From Aliitabrizicola sp041905595 (lineage in GTDB: Bacteria > Pseudomonadota > Alphaproteobacteria > Rhodobacterales > Rhodobacteraceae), in assembly GCA_041905595.1 (NCBI GenBank), contig JAYRKT010000010.1, forward strand, positions 1-64,000: DNA of 64,000 nucleotides, written 5' to 3'. The stretch's first letter is position 1, and each line of letters opens with the position of its first letter. Positions 49,108 through 58,061 of the stretch are shown piece after piece. The position numbers were made by a program, and so were the translations under genes. Below the pieces are notes generated by a model, which ran no database searches, was not told the origin of the DNA, and saw only the letters and a list, made by a program, of their open reading frames with translations.

Positions 49108-52100
49108 GTGGGAAGCCTCGCGACAGAGTTGCGGCGCAGGTCGTGCCCGATCCCGAACTCGGCAAAGATTGCCTGCATCGCCGCCAAGGCACCCGGATTT
49201 TCCTCCGCGAGGAAATCCCGCACCTCGGCCGAGCCGAGGGTTGCTTCATGGTAAAGTGCGAAAAGATGCTCGGGAACGGCATGCGCCATCCGGGCAAAGG
49301 CCGCCATGTGCTCCAGCGTGGCCGCGATCTCGGCCGCGCCTCGGAAGCCGTGGCGCATCATTCCCGCCAGCCACCGGGGATTGGTGGCACGGGCCCGGAC
49401 AACGCGGGCGATTTCCTCGGGAAGAAGCCGCGCGCGGGGCGTGTCGGGGCGCGTTGCGTCCAGATGGTAAAGCGCGGTCGGCCCCAGTCCCAGGGCAGCG
49501 CGGGCTGCGGCGAACCCGGCTTCATGCGCCGCGTAGTCCATCGCCAAAAGAAGATCAGTCTCGGGGAGGTCCTGCGACAGCACGAAGCCATCAGCCGCCC
49601 TGAGCCGCGCCTCGAGCACCGCGCGGTCGGGCGTGCCGTCGTGACCAAAGGCTGAAGTCTCCAGCCATGCCCTTCCTGCCGCCTCGGCGGTCATGTCGTC
49701 GGTGATGCCGGTGCCGAAGCGGCCCGGTGCAGGAGCGAAGACATGCGAGCCAGGGGCTGCTGCGACATAGGGGTTCATGTCCTCGGCCTCGTCCCGTGCG
49801 GCAAGTGCCGCGCAGCCTTGCTGGAACAGCACGACGAGTTCCGGGAACGTGTCGCGGAAAAGGCCCGATACCCGCAGCGTCACCTCGATCCGCGGTCGGT
49901 CCATCAATGCCAGCGGCGTGACCTCGAAGCCTGTGACGCGCTCGGAGGCCGCATCCCAGATCGGCATGAGTCCGGCAAGGTGCAGCGCCATGGCGAAATC
50001 CTCGCCTGCCGTCCGCATCGTGGCCGAGCCCCAAAGGTTCACGACCAGACCCTGGGGATAGTCGCCGTGATCCTGCAGATGACGGCGCACGAGTTCCTCG
50101 GCCAGCCGGACACCCTGGGCCCATGCCGCGCGCGAGGGCACCGCACGCGGATCAACCCCATAGAGATTGCGCCCCGTCGGAAGCACGTCAAGCCGTCCCC
50201 GATAGGGCGAGCCCGACGGGCCTGCCGTGATCCGGCGCCCCTCGAGGGCGGCAAGGATCGCGGCGCGCTCCGATGCAAGGGATACCGGATCGCCCTGCGC
50301 CCTGCCCGTCTCGTCCGGGGTGCCCTCCCCCCAGACATGCAGGCCGTCGCCAAACTGGCTTTCCTTGAGATCGCAGACGAAGCGGTCGATGGCGGTGATC
50401 GCCTCGGCGGCTGAGGCACCGGTCTTGATCCCAAGTTCAGCCTCGAGATCATGCTCGCGCGCCTCGGCCCGGATCAGCGTGATCAACCTCAGACGGCGGG
50501 CCGGGTCCAACCCATCGGCGGTTGAATATTCGTCCAGCAGGCTTTCCAGCCTCAGCAGCCTTTCGGGCATCCCGGAGCTGACGAGTGGCGGCGGAAGATG
50601 GCCCAGCGTCAGCGCGCCCAGCCTGCGCCGGGCCTGCGCGGCCTCCCCAGGATCATTGACGATGAAGGGGTAAAGCACGGGCACGCCGCTGGTCAGCGCC
50701 TCGGGCCAGCAGTCCCGCGACAGGGCCGCAGCCTTGCCCGGCAGCCATTCCAGCGTGCCATGCGCGCCAACATGGATGATCGCATCGATTTTGGCACCAT
50801 GCTTGAGCCAGAGGTAGAAGGACAGGTAATCGTGACCTGGCACATGTGACAGGTCGTGGTAATCGGCCTCTCGTGTGGCGGCCTTGCCCCGCTCAGGCTG
50901 CAAGGCCAGAAGCAGGTTGCCGGCCCAAAAGGCTTGGAACTCCGGTTCTGCAGCCATCTTGCCGTGCGCTTCTTCAAGGTTCCCGCGCAGGCATTCGGAA
51001 AGAGAGGACAGCGCATCTTCATAGGCCGTCAAGGACCAGCGAAGCCGCGTGGCCTTCAGGTCACGAAGGATGGTTTCGGACGTTATTTCAAGGCCAAGCT
51101 GCCGCGCAATGGCCGCCGCCGACGCCAGGGCGTCAAGCCCGACCGCATGGGCCATCCGCCATTCCTTGCCGGGATAGGTAGACAGGATAAGCGCCACGCG
51201 GCGTTCGGACGATGCCAGTTCCTGCAGACGCCGCCAGTTCATCACCCTGGTAACGACCGCATCAATCCGCTCCGCATCCGGGCTGTGACGCTGAAGCCCG
51301 AATTGTAGCGCCGGGTCGGTGTCCATCATGTCCTTGAAGGAGATGACGCCCGCATTGATGCGTCCGTCCAGTTCAGGCAGCGCGACATGCATTGCAAGAT
51401 CGGCGGCGGAGAGGCCGCGTTCCGACCCCTCCCATGCGGCACGATCAGAGGTCGCGTGAATGACCTGGAAGACAGGCACGCCCGGGGCATCGAGGGGCGA
51501 TTCATCTTTGGTCCTGCCCGAAAAGGCGGTTGCATTGACGATCACCACCGGGGCGAGCCGGGGAAGGATGGCCCCGAGCCAATCGGCCGCCGCTGCATCC
51601 TTGAGGCTGGGAAGAAACAGTCCCGCAGCCTGCATGTTTCGAGCCTCGAAGGCGCGGATCAATGCGTCCACCGAGGCAGTGTCGGAGGCAGCCACCCAAG
51701 CGCGATAGAATGGAATGAGAACCAGCGGGCGATCATTCCGCTGAAGTTCGGCTATTGGACCTTGATCCGGGTGCCAGAAGCCATGGTTCGGCAGCATCGG
51801 GGCGCCATGCAGCGGCGCCGGCTCCAGACGGGTAACCGAGGTGAGCAGGGCCAGTGCATCATGAGCGGCAAGTTCGCCCCCGGCCTCGCACAGCTTCGTC
51901 AGGTGCCGCAGGGTGGAAACGGGCAGCGTCGAAGCCTCGTCGAGCACAGGGTCTGGCTGGCTGTCTGCCGGCAGGAAGGCCAGCGCGATCCCCTTCTCGC
52001 GCGCCATGCGGGAAAGCTCGTCCACGCCGTAGGGCCAATAGCTTCTGCCACCGATCAGGCGCACCAGAATGCCTTTGGCCGCCGGCAGGGTGCGCTCGGC

Positions 52101-52313
52101 ATAGGTGTCGACGGACAGCGGATGGCGGAGGCGCGAGAGATTGGCCAGACGCAGGGTGGGCAGCTGGTCCCTGCCACGCCGCCAGCCTGCCGCGAAAGCT
52201 CCGAGGTCGCTGTCCGAAAAGGACAGCACCACCAGATCCGCAGGCGATTGCCCCAGATCCTCCGGCTGGGCGGTCTCATCCAACCCGTGGCTTTCGCGGA
52301 AGAGGACGTGCAT
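49104..52313 (-). CDS. cobN: Cobaltochelatase large subunit (CobN)
   Basis: A 1069-residue CobN/magnesium-chelatase-H family protein: HVLFRESHGLDETAQ at the start, YPGKEWRMAHAVGLDALASA, DAIIHVGAHGTLEWLPGKAA (substrate/metal region), VVNLWGSATMRTAGEDFAMA and MMRHGFRGAAEIAATLEHMA near the end. It inserts cobalt into hydrogenobyrinic acid a,c-diamide together with CobS and CobT ATPase subunits, which are not in this window. It is somewhat shorter than the ~1250-residue homologues. The start overlaps the cobW stop (TGATG). Confidence 0.92.
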   Translation of the reverse strand: MHVLFRESHGLDETAQPEDLGQSPADLVVLSFSDSDLGAFAAGWRRGRDQLPTLRLANLSRLRHPLSVDTYAERTLPAAKGILVRLIGGRSYWPYGVDELSRMAREKGIALAFLPADSQPDPVLDEASTLPVSTLRHLTKLCEAGGELAAHDALALLTSVTRLEPAPLHGAPMLPNHGFWHPDQGPIAELQRNDRPLVLIPFYRAWVAASDTASVDALIRAFEARNMQAAGLFLPSLKDAAAADWLGAILPRLAPVVIVNATAFSGRTKDESPLDAPGVPVFQVIHATSDRAAWEGSERGLSAADLAMHVALPELDGRINAGVISFKDMMDTDPALQFGLQRHSPDAERIDAVVTRVMNWRRLQELASSERRVALILSTYPGKEWRMAHAVGLDALASAAAIARQLGLEITSETILRDLKATRLRWSLTAYEDALSSLSECLRGNLEEAHGKMAAEPEFQAFWAGNLLLALQPERGKAATREADYHDLSHVPGHDYLSFYLWLKHGAKIDAIIHVGAHGTLEWLPGKAAALSRDCWPEALTSGVPVLYPFIVNDPGEAAQARRRLGALTLGHLPPPLVSSGMPERLLRLESLLDEYSTADGLDPARRLRLITLIRAEAREHDLEAELGIKTGASAAEAITAIDRFVCDLKESQFGDGLHVWGEGTPDETGRAQGDPVSLASERAAILAALEGRRITAGPSGSPYRGRLDVLPTGRNLYGVDPRAVPSRAAWAQGVRLAEELVRRHLQDHGDYPQGLVVNLWGSATMRTAGEDFAMALHLAGLMPIWDAASERVTGFEVTPLALMDRPRIEVTLRVSGLFRDTFPELVVLFQQGCAALAARDEAEDMNPYVAAAPGSHVFAPAPGRFGTGITDDMTAEAAGRAWLETSAFGHDGTPDRAVLEARLRAADGFVLSQDLPETDLLLAMDYAAHEAGFAAARAALGLGPTALYHLDATRPDTPRARLLPEEIARVVRARATNPRWLAGMMRHGFRGAAEIAATLEHMAAFARMAHAVPEHLFALYHEATLGSAEVRDFLAEENPGALAAMQAIFAEFGIGHDLRRNSVARLPT

Positions 52314-53329
52314 CAGGCTAGCGCAGACCGGATGGCAACGGGGTCGATGTCTCCTTTTTGCGCAATCACGACAAGGCGTCCGTGTCGGGGCTGATCCCCC
52401 CACGGACGGTCGAATTGGTGGCGCACACGCGCACCTACGGCCTGAACCAGAAGCCGCAGCGGCTTACCCTCGACTGCGACATGGCCCTTGACCCGAAGGA
52501 CCTTCTGCACTTCGGCCAGCGCCGCGATCTTGCTGGCCAATGCTTTGGGATCCGCCTGTTCGGGCAGGTCGATCACCACCGTGTCAAAGTCGTCGTGGTC
52601 ATGCTCCTCCTCGCCCTCGTGGTGCGAAGGACGTGCGGCCAGATCGTTCTCGGCCGCCGCGTTGATCCCCAGAACCACACGAGGATCAATCACGCCCTCG
52701 GTCAGGGCCACCATGGGCAGCGGACGCGGCGCCTCGGCCGTGATGATCTCGCGGGCAGCAGCAAGTCCACCGCTGCCAGCCAGGTCAGCCTTGGAGAGCA
52801 GCACGATATCCGCGCAGGCGATCTGGTCCTCGAAGACCTCGGACAGGGGCGTTTCGTGATCAAGCTCGCTTGCATCGCCGGGATGCGCCGGATCGGGGGC
52901 AAAGCGGCCTGCCGCCACAGCCTCGGCATCGGCCACGGCAACCACGCCGTCGATGGTGATGCGCGAGCGCAGGTCTGGCCAGTCGAAGGCCTTGAGCAGA
53001 GGCTTGGGCAGCGCAAGCCCCGAGGTCTCGACCACGATATGGTCGGGTTTGGGGTCGAGCGCCAGAAGCCGCTCGATGGACGGGATGAACTCATCGGCGA
53101 CGGTGCAGCAGATGCAGCCGTTGGTCAGCTCGACGATGTTCGCCTCGGGGCAGTTGGCATCGGCGCAGGCGCGGATCAGGTCGCCATCCACACCGACATC
53201 TCCGAACTCGTTGACCAGCACCGCCAGCCTGCGCCCTTTGGGGTTCTGCAGCAGATGGCGGATCAGCGTCGTCTTGCCAGCCCCCAGAAATCCGGTGACG
53301 ATGGTGACGGGGGTTTTTTCAAGTGACAT
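52313..53329 (-). CDS. cobW: Cobalamin biosynthesis GTPase CobW
   Basis: A 338-residue G3E-family GTPase: Walker A VTGFLGAGKTTLIRHLL, the metal-binding TNGCICCTV (CxCC), LLSKADLAG (guanine specificity) and a histidine/glutamate-rich loop SHHEGEEEHDHDD, then the C-terminal CobW_C domain. The family delivers metals; beside CobN it is probably a cobalt chaperone for the chelatase. It lies 1 nt behind the DUF1636 gene and is coupled to cobN. Confidence 0.92.
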   Translation of the reverse strand: MSLEKTPVTIVTGFLGAGKTTLIRHLLQNPKGRRLAVLVNEFGDVGVDGDLIRACADANCPEANIVELTNGCICCTVADEFIPSIERLLALDPKPDHIVVETSGLALPKPLLKAFDWPDLRSRITIDGVVAVADAEAVAAGRFAPDPAHPGDASELDHETPLSEVFEDQIACADIVLLSKADLAGSGGLAAAREIITAEAPRPLPMVALTEGVIDPRVVLGINAAAENDLAARPSHHEGEEEHDHDDFDTVVIDLPEQADPKALASKIAALAEVQKVLRVKGHVAVEGKPLRLLVQAVGARVRHQFDRPWGDQPRHGRLVVIAQKGDIDPVAIRSALA

Positions 53330-53330
53330 C

Positions 53331-53681
53331 TCAGACCTCGATCGGGGGAATGCGGGCAATGGTGTTCTTGCGGATCACTTCGGGACGGGAGCGCCAGGGC
53401 ACGATGCCATCTGGCGTCGCGGCATAGGCGCGGGCCATCTCGGCCACGTCGTCCGGATGCAGGTCAGGATCCAGTCCCCCCTGCACATAGGTCCAGCGGC
53501 CAGGTCCACGGAACACGACAACGCAGGAGCGCTCGCAGGCCGAAAAACATTCCTGTTGGTCATGGGGCACGCCGCGCGCGGCAAGCGCATCGGACAGCCG
53601 CACCCCGTCACGCGGTGCCTGCGGATCGGTGCCGACGCGCCTGCAGGTGACGCAGACCGTCAGCGCATTCTTCTTGGCCAT
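53331..53681 (-). CDS. DUF1636 family small cysteine protein of the cob operon
   Basis: A 116-residue protein: ALTVCVTCRRVGTDPQAPRD, then ECFSACERSCVVVFRGPGRW. The cysteine pattern C-x2-C ... C-x3-C-x3-C resembles thioredoxin-fold 2Fe-2S ferredoxin-like or metal-binding proteins. DUF1636 genes commonly sit by cobW and cobN in alphaproteobacteria. It may carry an electron or bind cobalt; no function is proven. It is the first gene behind riboswitch 3. Confidence 0.8.
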   Translation of the reverse strand: MAKKNALTVCVTCRRVGTDPQAPRDGVRLSDALAARGVPHDQQECFSACERSCVVVFRGPGRWTYVQGGLDPDLHPDDVAEMARAYAATPDGIVPWRSRPEVIRKNTIARIPPIEV

Positions 53682-53820
53682 CTGCCCTCCCGGCAAGCCA
53701 ATGGACGCGGGGGGTTAGGATTTGCGCGCAGGACATGCGAAAGCCCGGTGGCCGCCGTCATGGCTTGCACACGGTTCACCCCGACCGCAACACAACGCAG
53801 ATGCGAGATCTCGCACCGCA

Positions 53821-53985
53821 CGCTGGCAGGTCTCCCGGCTTGCGGATGACGGGGATTTTCCCCGACGGTCACCCGACCTTCCCAGGCTGTTCGGCCCAGT
53901 GGCATCCGGGTGACCTCTCCGGTCACGGTCGCGGGGGCGGCTGCGCTTTGCTGGAAACCAGCTATCGCATTCCCTCTTAGCTCGC
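53821..53985 (-). promoter_or_regulatory. Cobalamin riboswitch 3 (for the DUF1636-cobW-cobN operon)
   Basis: On the minus strand: GCCGCCCCCGCGACCGTGAC, TGCCACTGGGC, CTGGGAAGG, ATCCGCAAG and the B12 box AGCCGGGAGACCTGCC. The core varies (CGCGACCGTGAC rather than CAACTGTAAG) but keeps all conserved blocks. It should control the large corrin-ring operon down to cobA. Confidence 0.9.
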
Positions 53986-54054
53986 GCTGTGCGAGAACCA
54001 ACGATGCACGAGGGAAGCCACGAGACCGCCTCGCTTGTCAAGAGAAAGGGAGCC

Positions 54055-54678
54055 ATGCCGACAGGAACAGTCCCCAATGAGGCCGCGCGCCATGCCGAGA
54101 AGAAGGCCCGGATCAAGGCGGCCCGCGACCGGATGATGGCAGAGAAGACCGGCGAGAAGGGCCTGATCCTGGTGCTGACAGGCCCGGGAAAAGGCAAATC
54201 GTCCTCGGCCTTCGGCATGGTGATGCGGGCGATCTCGCATGGGATGCCGGTGGCGGTCGTTCAGTTCATCAAGGGCGCGATGGCGACGGGTGAGCGGGAT
54301 TTCCTGCTGACCCATTTCCCCATCCTTTGCGAGTTCCATACCATGGGTGAAGGCTTTACCTGGGAAACCCAGGACCTGGAGCGTGATCGTGCCGCCGCCG
54401 CCCGTGCCTGGGCCAAGGCGAAAGACCTGATCCGGGACGAACGCAACCGGATGGTTCTTCTGGACGAGATCAACATCGCCTTGCGCTATGACTATCTCGA
54501 CATCGCCGAGGTCGTGGGCTTCCTCCGGTCCGAGAAGCCCGAGATGACCCATGTTCTGCTCACGGGCCGCAATGCCAAGCCTGACCTGATCGAGATCGCC
54601 GATCTGGTGACGGAAATGACAGTTGTGAAGCATCCCTTCCGACAGGGAATCAAGGCTCAGGCGGGGATCGAGTTCTGA
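54055..54678 (+). CDS. cobO: Cob(I)yrinic acid a,c-diamide adenosyltransferase (CobO)
   Basis: A 207-residue CobO/CobA-type adenosyltransferase: Walker A LTGPGKGKSSSAFGMVMRA, VVQFIKGAMATGERDFL, EGFTWETQDLERD, VLLDEINIALRYDYL and VLLTGRNAKPDLIEIADLVT. ATG 54055 is chosen for the AAAGGGAG ribosome site; an earlier in-frame start at 53989 would run into the riboswitch 3 region. It is divergent from the riboswitch-3 operon and has no riboswitch of its own on the plus strand. Confidence 0.9.
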   Translation: MPTGTVPNEAARHAEKKARIKAARDRMMAEKTGEKGLILVLTGPGKGKSSSAFGMVMRAISHGMPVAVVQFIKGAMATGERDFLLTHFPILCEFHTMGEGFTWETQDLERDRAAAARAWAKAKDLIRDERNRMVLLDEINIALRYDYLDIAEVVGFLRSEKPEMTHVLLTGRNAKPDLIEIADLVTEMTVVKHPFRQGIKAQAGIEF

Positions 54679-54689
54679 CACATGCGCTG

Positions 54690-56123
54690 ATGCTCCAGGG
54701 AACGGGATCGAACGTCGGAAAATCCCTGCTTGTTGCCGGCCTCTGCCGGGCGGCTGTCCGGCGCGGTCTGTCCGTGCGCCCCTTCAAGCCGCAGAACATG
54801 TCGAACAACGCTGCCGTGACAGTGGATGGCGGCGAGATTGGCCGCGCGCAAGCTCTTCAGGCGCTTCCCTGCGGTGTCGAGTCCCACACCGACATGAACC
54901 CGGTCCTGCTGAAACCCGAGACGGACATCGGCGCGCAGGTCATCGTGCAGGGAAAGCGGCGCGCAACCCTGAAGGCACGTGACTATGCCCGGCTCAAGCC
55001 CGAGCTGATGGCGCCGGTGCTGGAAAGCTATAAACGGTTGAAGTCACAGGCTGACCTGGTCATCGTCGAAGGCGCGGGCAGCCCGGCCGAGATCAACCTG
55101 CGCCAGGGAGACATCGCCAACATGGGGTTTGCCGCGGCCGCAAATATTCCCGTGGTGCTCATCGGCGACATCGATCGCGGGGGTGTCATTGCGCAACTGG
55201 TCGGATCCAGGATCGTCCTCGATCCCGAGGATGCCGCACGCATCAAGGGTTTCATCGTCAATCGATTTCGCGGCGACCCCTCGCTCTTTGACGACGGCTA
55301 TCGGATGATCGCCGAGCAGACCGGCTGGCCGGGTTTCGGTGTGCTTCCATGGTTCGCCAGGGCCACGCTGCTTCCTGCCGAGGACGCGCTCGACCTGCAG
55401 CCTTTTGGGGAAGGTGCGATCAAGATTGCCTGGCTCGCCCTGTCCCGCATTGCGAATTTCGACGATCTCGATCCCTTGAAAACGCATCCCGGCGTCAGGC
55501 TCGAAATGGTTCGGCCGGGACAAGCCATTCCAGGCGATGCTGCGGTGGTTATTATTCCGGGCACGAAGTCTACCCGGGCCGACCTTGCCTTCCTGCGCGC
55601 ACAGGGGTGGGACATCGACCTCAAGGCCCATCACCGCCGCGGCGGTCGCATACTGGGGATATGTGGCGGGTTCCAGATGTTGGGCAACAGCATTGTGGAT
55701 CCACATGGCATCGAAGGAGAGGCCGGTGACACCGAGGGTCTTGGCTACCTGGATGTCCAGACGGTGCTGGCAGCCGACAAGCGCCTGACCCGCGTAACCG
55801 CCGTCCATGCTCTTTCCGGCCTGCAGGTCGCGGGTTACGAGATCCACCTGGGCAGAACCGAAGGGATCGGTTGCCTGCGCCCCTTTGCCCATATCCACGA
55901 TTGCCCGGACGGTGCGCGTTCGCGGGATGGACGGGTAGAGGGAACCTATTTGCACGGGCTGTTCACATCGGACCCGTTCCGCAATGCCTGGCTTCAAGGC
56001 CTGGGCGCAAGAACAAGCCCCTTTTCCTATGCCGCAGAAATCGACACGGTGCTTGACGAGCTTGCCCTCCATATCGAGGCCCATCTTGAAGTGGAGGAGT
56101 TGTTGAGGCTGGCGCAGGTGTAA
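54690..56123 (+). CDS. cobQ: Cobyric acid synthase (CobQ)
   Basis: A 477-residue glutamine amidotransferase: LQGTGSNVGKSLLVAGLCR (P-loop-like), PFKPQNMSNNAAVTVDGGEI, VEGAGSPAEINLRQGDIANM, IIPGTKSTRADLAFLRAQG, and the glutaminase part GICGGFQMLG (nucleophile Cys) with YEIHLGRTEG and GTYLHGLF. It amidates b, d, e and g side chains. It follows cobO after 11 nt, probably as one transcript. Confidence 0.92.
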   Translation: MLQGTGSNVGKSLLVAGLCRAAVRRGLSVRPFKPQNMSNNAAVTVDGGEIGRAQALQALPCGVESHTDMNPVLLKPETDIGAQVIVQGKRRATLKARDYARLKPELMAPVLESYKRLKSQADLVIVEGAGSPAEINLRQGDIANMGFAAAANIPVVLIGDIDRGGVIAQLVGSRIVLDPEDAARIKGFIVNRFRGDPSLFDDGYRMIAEQTGWPGFGVLPWFARATLLPAEDALDLQPFGEGAIKIAWLALSRIANFDDLDPLKTHPGVRLEMVRPGQAIPGDAAVVIIPGTKSTRADLAFLRAQGWDIDLKAHHRRGGRILGICGGFQMLGNSIVDPHGIEGEAGDTEGLGYLDVQTVLAADKRLTRVTAVHALSGLQVAGYEIHLGRTEGIGCLRPFAHIHDCPDGARSRDGRVEGTYLHGLFTSDPFRNAWLQGLGARTSPFSYAAEIDTVLDELALHIEAHLEVEELLRLAQV

Positions 56124-56261
56124 AGCTTGGAACTGGCCTTCGCTTGCTCCCTCAACGAACCTGTATCCGAAAGAGGTGTGCAGCGTCGGTCACGAGGCGC
56201 AGATCCTGCTTGACGCATGACAACCAAGGCGCCCACAAGGGGCCATGGCGTTCGGTCGGCA

Positions 56262-56433
56262 CAACCCGACTGGACTTAATCGGGAATGGGGAACGGGCAT
56301 TCCGCAAGGATGCTCCAAGCCTCAACCGCCCCCGCGACTGTGTGCGGAGAGCGGCCTTCCAAGAAGCCACTGGTCCGATGGACTGGGAAGGGGGAAGGCT
56401 GCTGTGACCCGCAAGTCAGGAGACCGGCCATGC
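56262..56433 (+). promoter_or_regulatory. Cobalamin riboswitch 4 (for cbiM-like gene)
   Basis: On the plus strand: CGGGAATGGGGAACGGG, AACCGCCCCCGCGACTGTG, GCGGAGAGCGG, AAGCCACTGGT, CTGGGAAGGGGGAAGGC, GACCCGCAAGTCAGGAGACC. All conserved blocks occur in order and end 43 nt before the transporter start codon. It is the only one of the four on the plus strand. Confidence 0.93.
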
Positions 56434-56476
56434 AGGAAATGTCAAACGCTGTCGGTGGGACGGCAAGGAGAGACGG

Positions 56477-57154
56477 ATGCATATCGAACCAGGCCTCGTT
56501 GATGGGGCCAAGATTTTTCTGAGCTATGTCACTGCGGCGGGCGCTGGCGCCTATGCGCTCCAGCGTGGCTGGATCACGTTGCGCGAGCAGGGTGTGGCTT
56601 CCTTCGCCGGGCGTGCTATTGCGAGCACGGCCTTGGTATTTTCCTTCTTCGAGATACTGCCACACTTTCCGGTCGGCGTGTCGGAGGTCCATCTCATTCT
56701 CGGGTCGACACTGTTCCTGATCTTCGGTGTGGCGCCTGCTGCGTTCGGCCTCGCTTTGGGGCTGCTCTTGCAGGGGCTGCTGTTCGCACCCTTCGACCTG
56801 CCCCAATACGGCATGAACTTGACCACCCTGCTGGTGCCGCTTTTTGCACTTGAGGCTCTCGCCCGCCGCATCATTCCATCCGGCATGGCCTATGTGGATC
56901 TGAGCTATGGCCAGGTGCTGTCGCTGTCTCTGGCCTATCAGGGCGGCATCGTGGCCTGGGTGGCATTCTGGGCCCTTTACGGTCAAGGCCTCACTGCAGC
57001 CAACCTGGCAGCCATCAGCACATTTGGTGGCGCCTACCTTCTTGTGGTCCTGATCGAGCCGTTGGTTGATCTTCTGGTCCTCGGCAGCGCCAAGGCAATC
57101 CGGGGTCTCAAGGGGTCGAAATGGGTCACCCCACGCCTGCACTCGGCTGCCTGA
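56477..57154 (+). CDS. cbiM: CbiM-type energy-coupling-factor cobalt transporter membrane protein
   Basis: A 225-residue polytopic membrane protein beginning MHIEPGLVDGAKIFLSYVTA; the amino-terminal Met-His and the following residues form the metal site in CbiM/NikM proteins. Six or seven hydrophobic helices follow, with LPHFPVGVSEVHLILGSTLF as the typical inner block. It is the substrate-binding part of a cobalt ECF importer; cbiQ/cbiO-like partners are not next to it, so it may work alone or with distant subunits. An AAGGAGA ribosome site and the upstream cobalamin riboswitch support cobalt uptake for B12. Confidence 0.85.
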   Translation: MHIEPGLVDGAKIFLSYVTAAGAGAYALQRGWITLREQGVASFAGRAIASTALVFSFFEILPHFPVGVSEVHLILGSTLFLIFGVAPAAFGLALGLLLQGLLFAPFDLPQYGMNLTTLLVPLFALEALARRIIPSGMAYVDLSYGQVLSLSLAYQGGIVAWVAFWALYGQGLTAANLAAISTFGGAYLLVVLIEPLVDLLVLGSAKAIRGLKGSKWVTPRLHSAA

Positions 57155-57219
57155 TCTCTGTCCAGGTTAGGGTTTTTCCTATCCAGAAACACAGCCCCTC
57201 AGGCAAGACCTCGTTCCTA

Positions 57220-57245
57220 AGCCCTGCCGTACGGCAGGGCTTTTT
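57220..57245 (+). terminator. Rho-independent terminator after cbiM
   Basis: Nine-bp perfect arms (AGCCCTGCC 57220-57228 and GGCAGGGCT 57233-57241) with a 4-nt loop, followed by TTTT. It is the clearest intrinsic terminator in the window, 65 bp after the stop. Confidence 0.9.
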
Positions 57246-57296
57246 GCTGAAACCTCTGAGTGCAGGTCCAAAACAGGTTTGCGGCCTGGCGGGTTT

Positions 57297-57449
57297 TTAG
57301 AAGGCGTGAAGCGTGCCTGATGCTATCAACACGACATGCAGGTGAATGTCATACTTCTTGGCCAGCTCAGCCGTGGTCAACTCCTCGCGAATGGCTTCCA
57401 GAGGCAAAGTCGCTTTCAATTTGGCCGAATAACGCTTCCGTTTCGTCAT
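57297..57449 (-). pseudogene. IS3-family OrfA fragment
   Basis: From ATG 57449 the minus strand reads MTKRKRYSAKLKATLPLEAI, REELTTAELAKKYDIHLHVV, then unrelated residues and a stop. KRKRYSxxFKAxVALEAIREExTxxELAxKYxIHP is the start of IS3-family OrfA (helix-turn-helix). The similarity stops after KYDIH, where OrfA should continue MISxWKR, so only about 36 true codons remain. TGGTCCGAATTCCTGCGACC at 57487 may be the outer end of the element. Confidence 0.65.
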
Positions 57450-58061
57450 GCGAATCGGTCCTTCGTCAATCGCCAAAGCTTAACGACTGGTCCGAATTCC
57501 TGCGACCACCTCTCTCTATGACGGTCAACACGCGCGATCGATCAGCTTGCGCACGGATGCCCTAGTGATCTGGCGCACCCCTGATGTCGTCATAAGGGCA
57601 ACAGGTCTCTAAGAGTTCGCCTCCAAAGAATGGCCAAGGAATTTAGACTTTCCTCAACCGACTTGACCAGCCAAGTCGTACAAGTGCCGCAGCAGATTCT
57701 AACGGGTTTTATGGAATACCCGAATTATGACTTGCATCCTTCCGATTGTCATGCGGCCGATATTCCCTATCGAAGTACAGCCCTGCAATGCAGGTCGGTG
57801 TAGTTCTTTTGCCCGCTACACCCGTTGATTCAGTACGTTGAACCCGACCGGTCGTTTACCCTGCCACTTACCAACCACGTGGCAGTTGGCAGCTGCCTGT
57901 CTACGCCAAGTCGCATGATCTCAACATAGCTGGAACCTTCCAAGCCAAAGCCACAATGTTTGTTCTAGGTAATTCGACGGCGGACAGAGCATGAGGCATT
58001 GTTATGGAAAGCACCTTAAAGCACCTTGACGAATGTCACCCCGAGGCTTGGCTGGCGCTGA
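57450..58061. other. Gene-free stretch before the gntR gene, with 16-bp repeat copy 2
   Basis: About 610 bp without a credible coding frame. It contains the second copy of AACGGGTTTTATGGAA (57701-57716, first copy 30117-30132) and a small perfect hairpin CTGCCAC/GTGGCAG near 57860-57885. The left part probably belongs to the decayed IS3 element. Confidence 0.4.
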
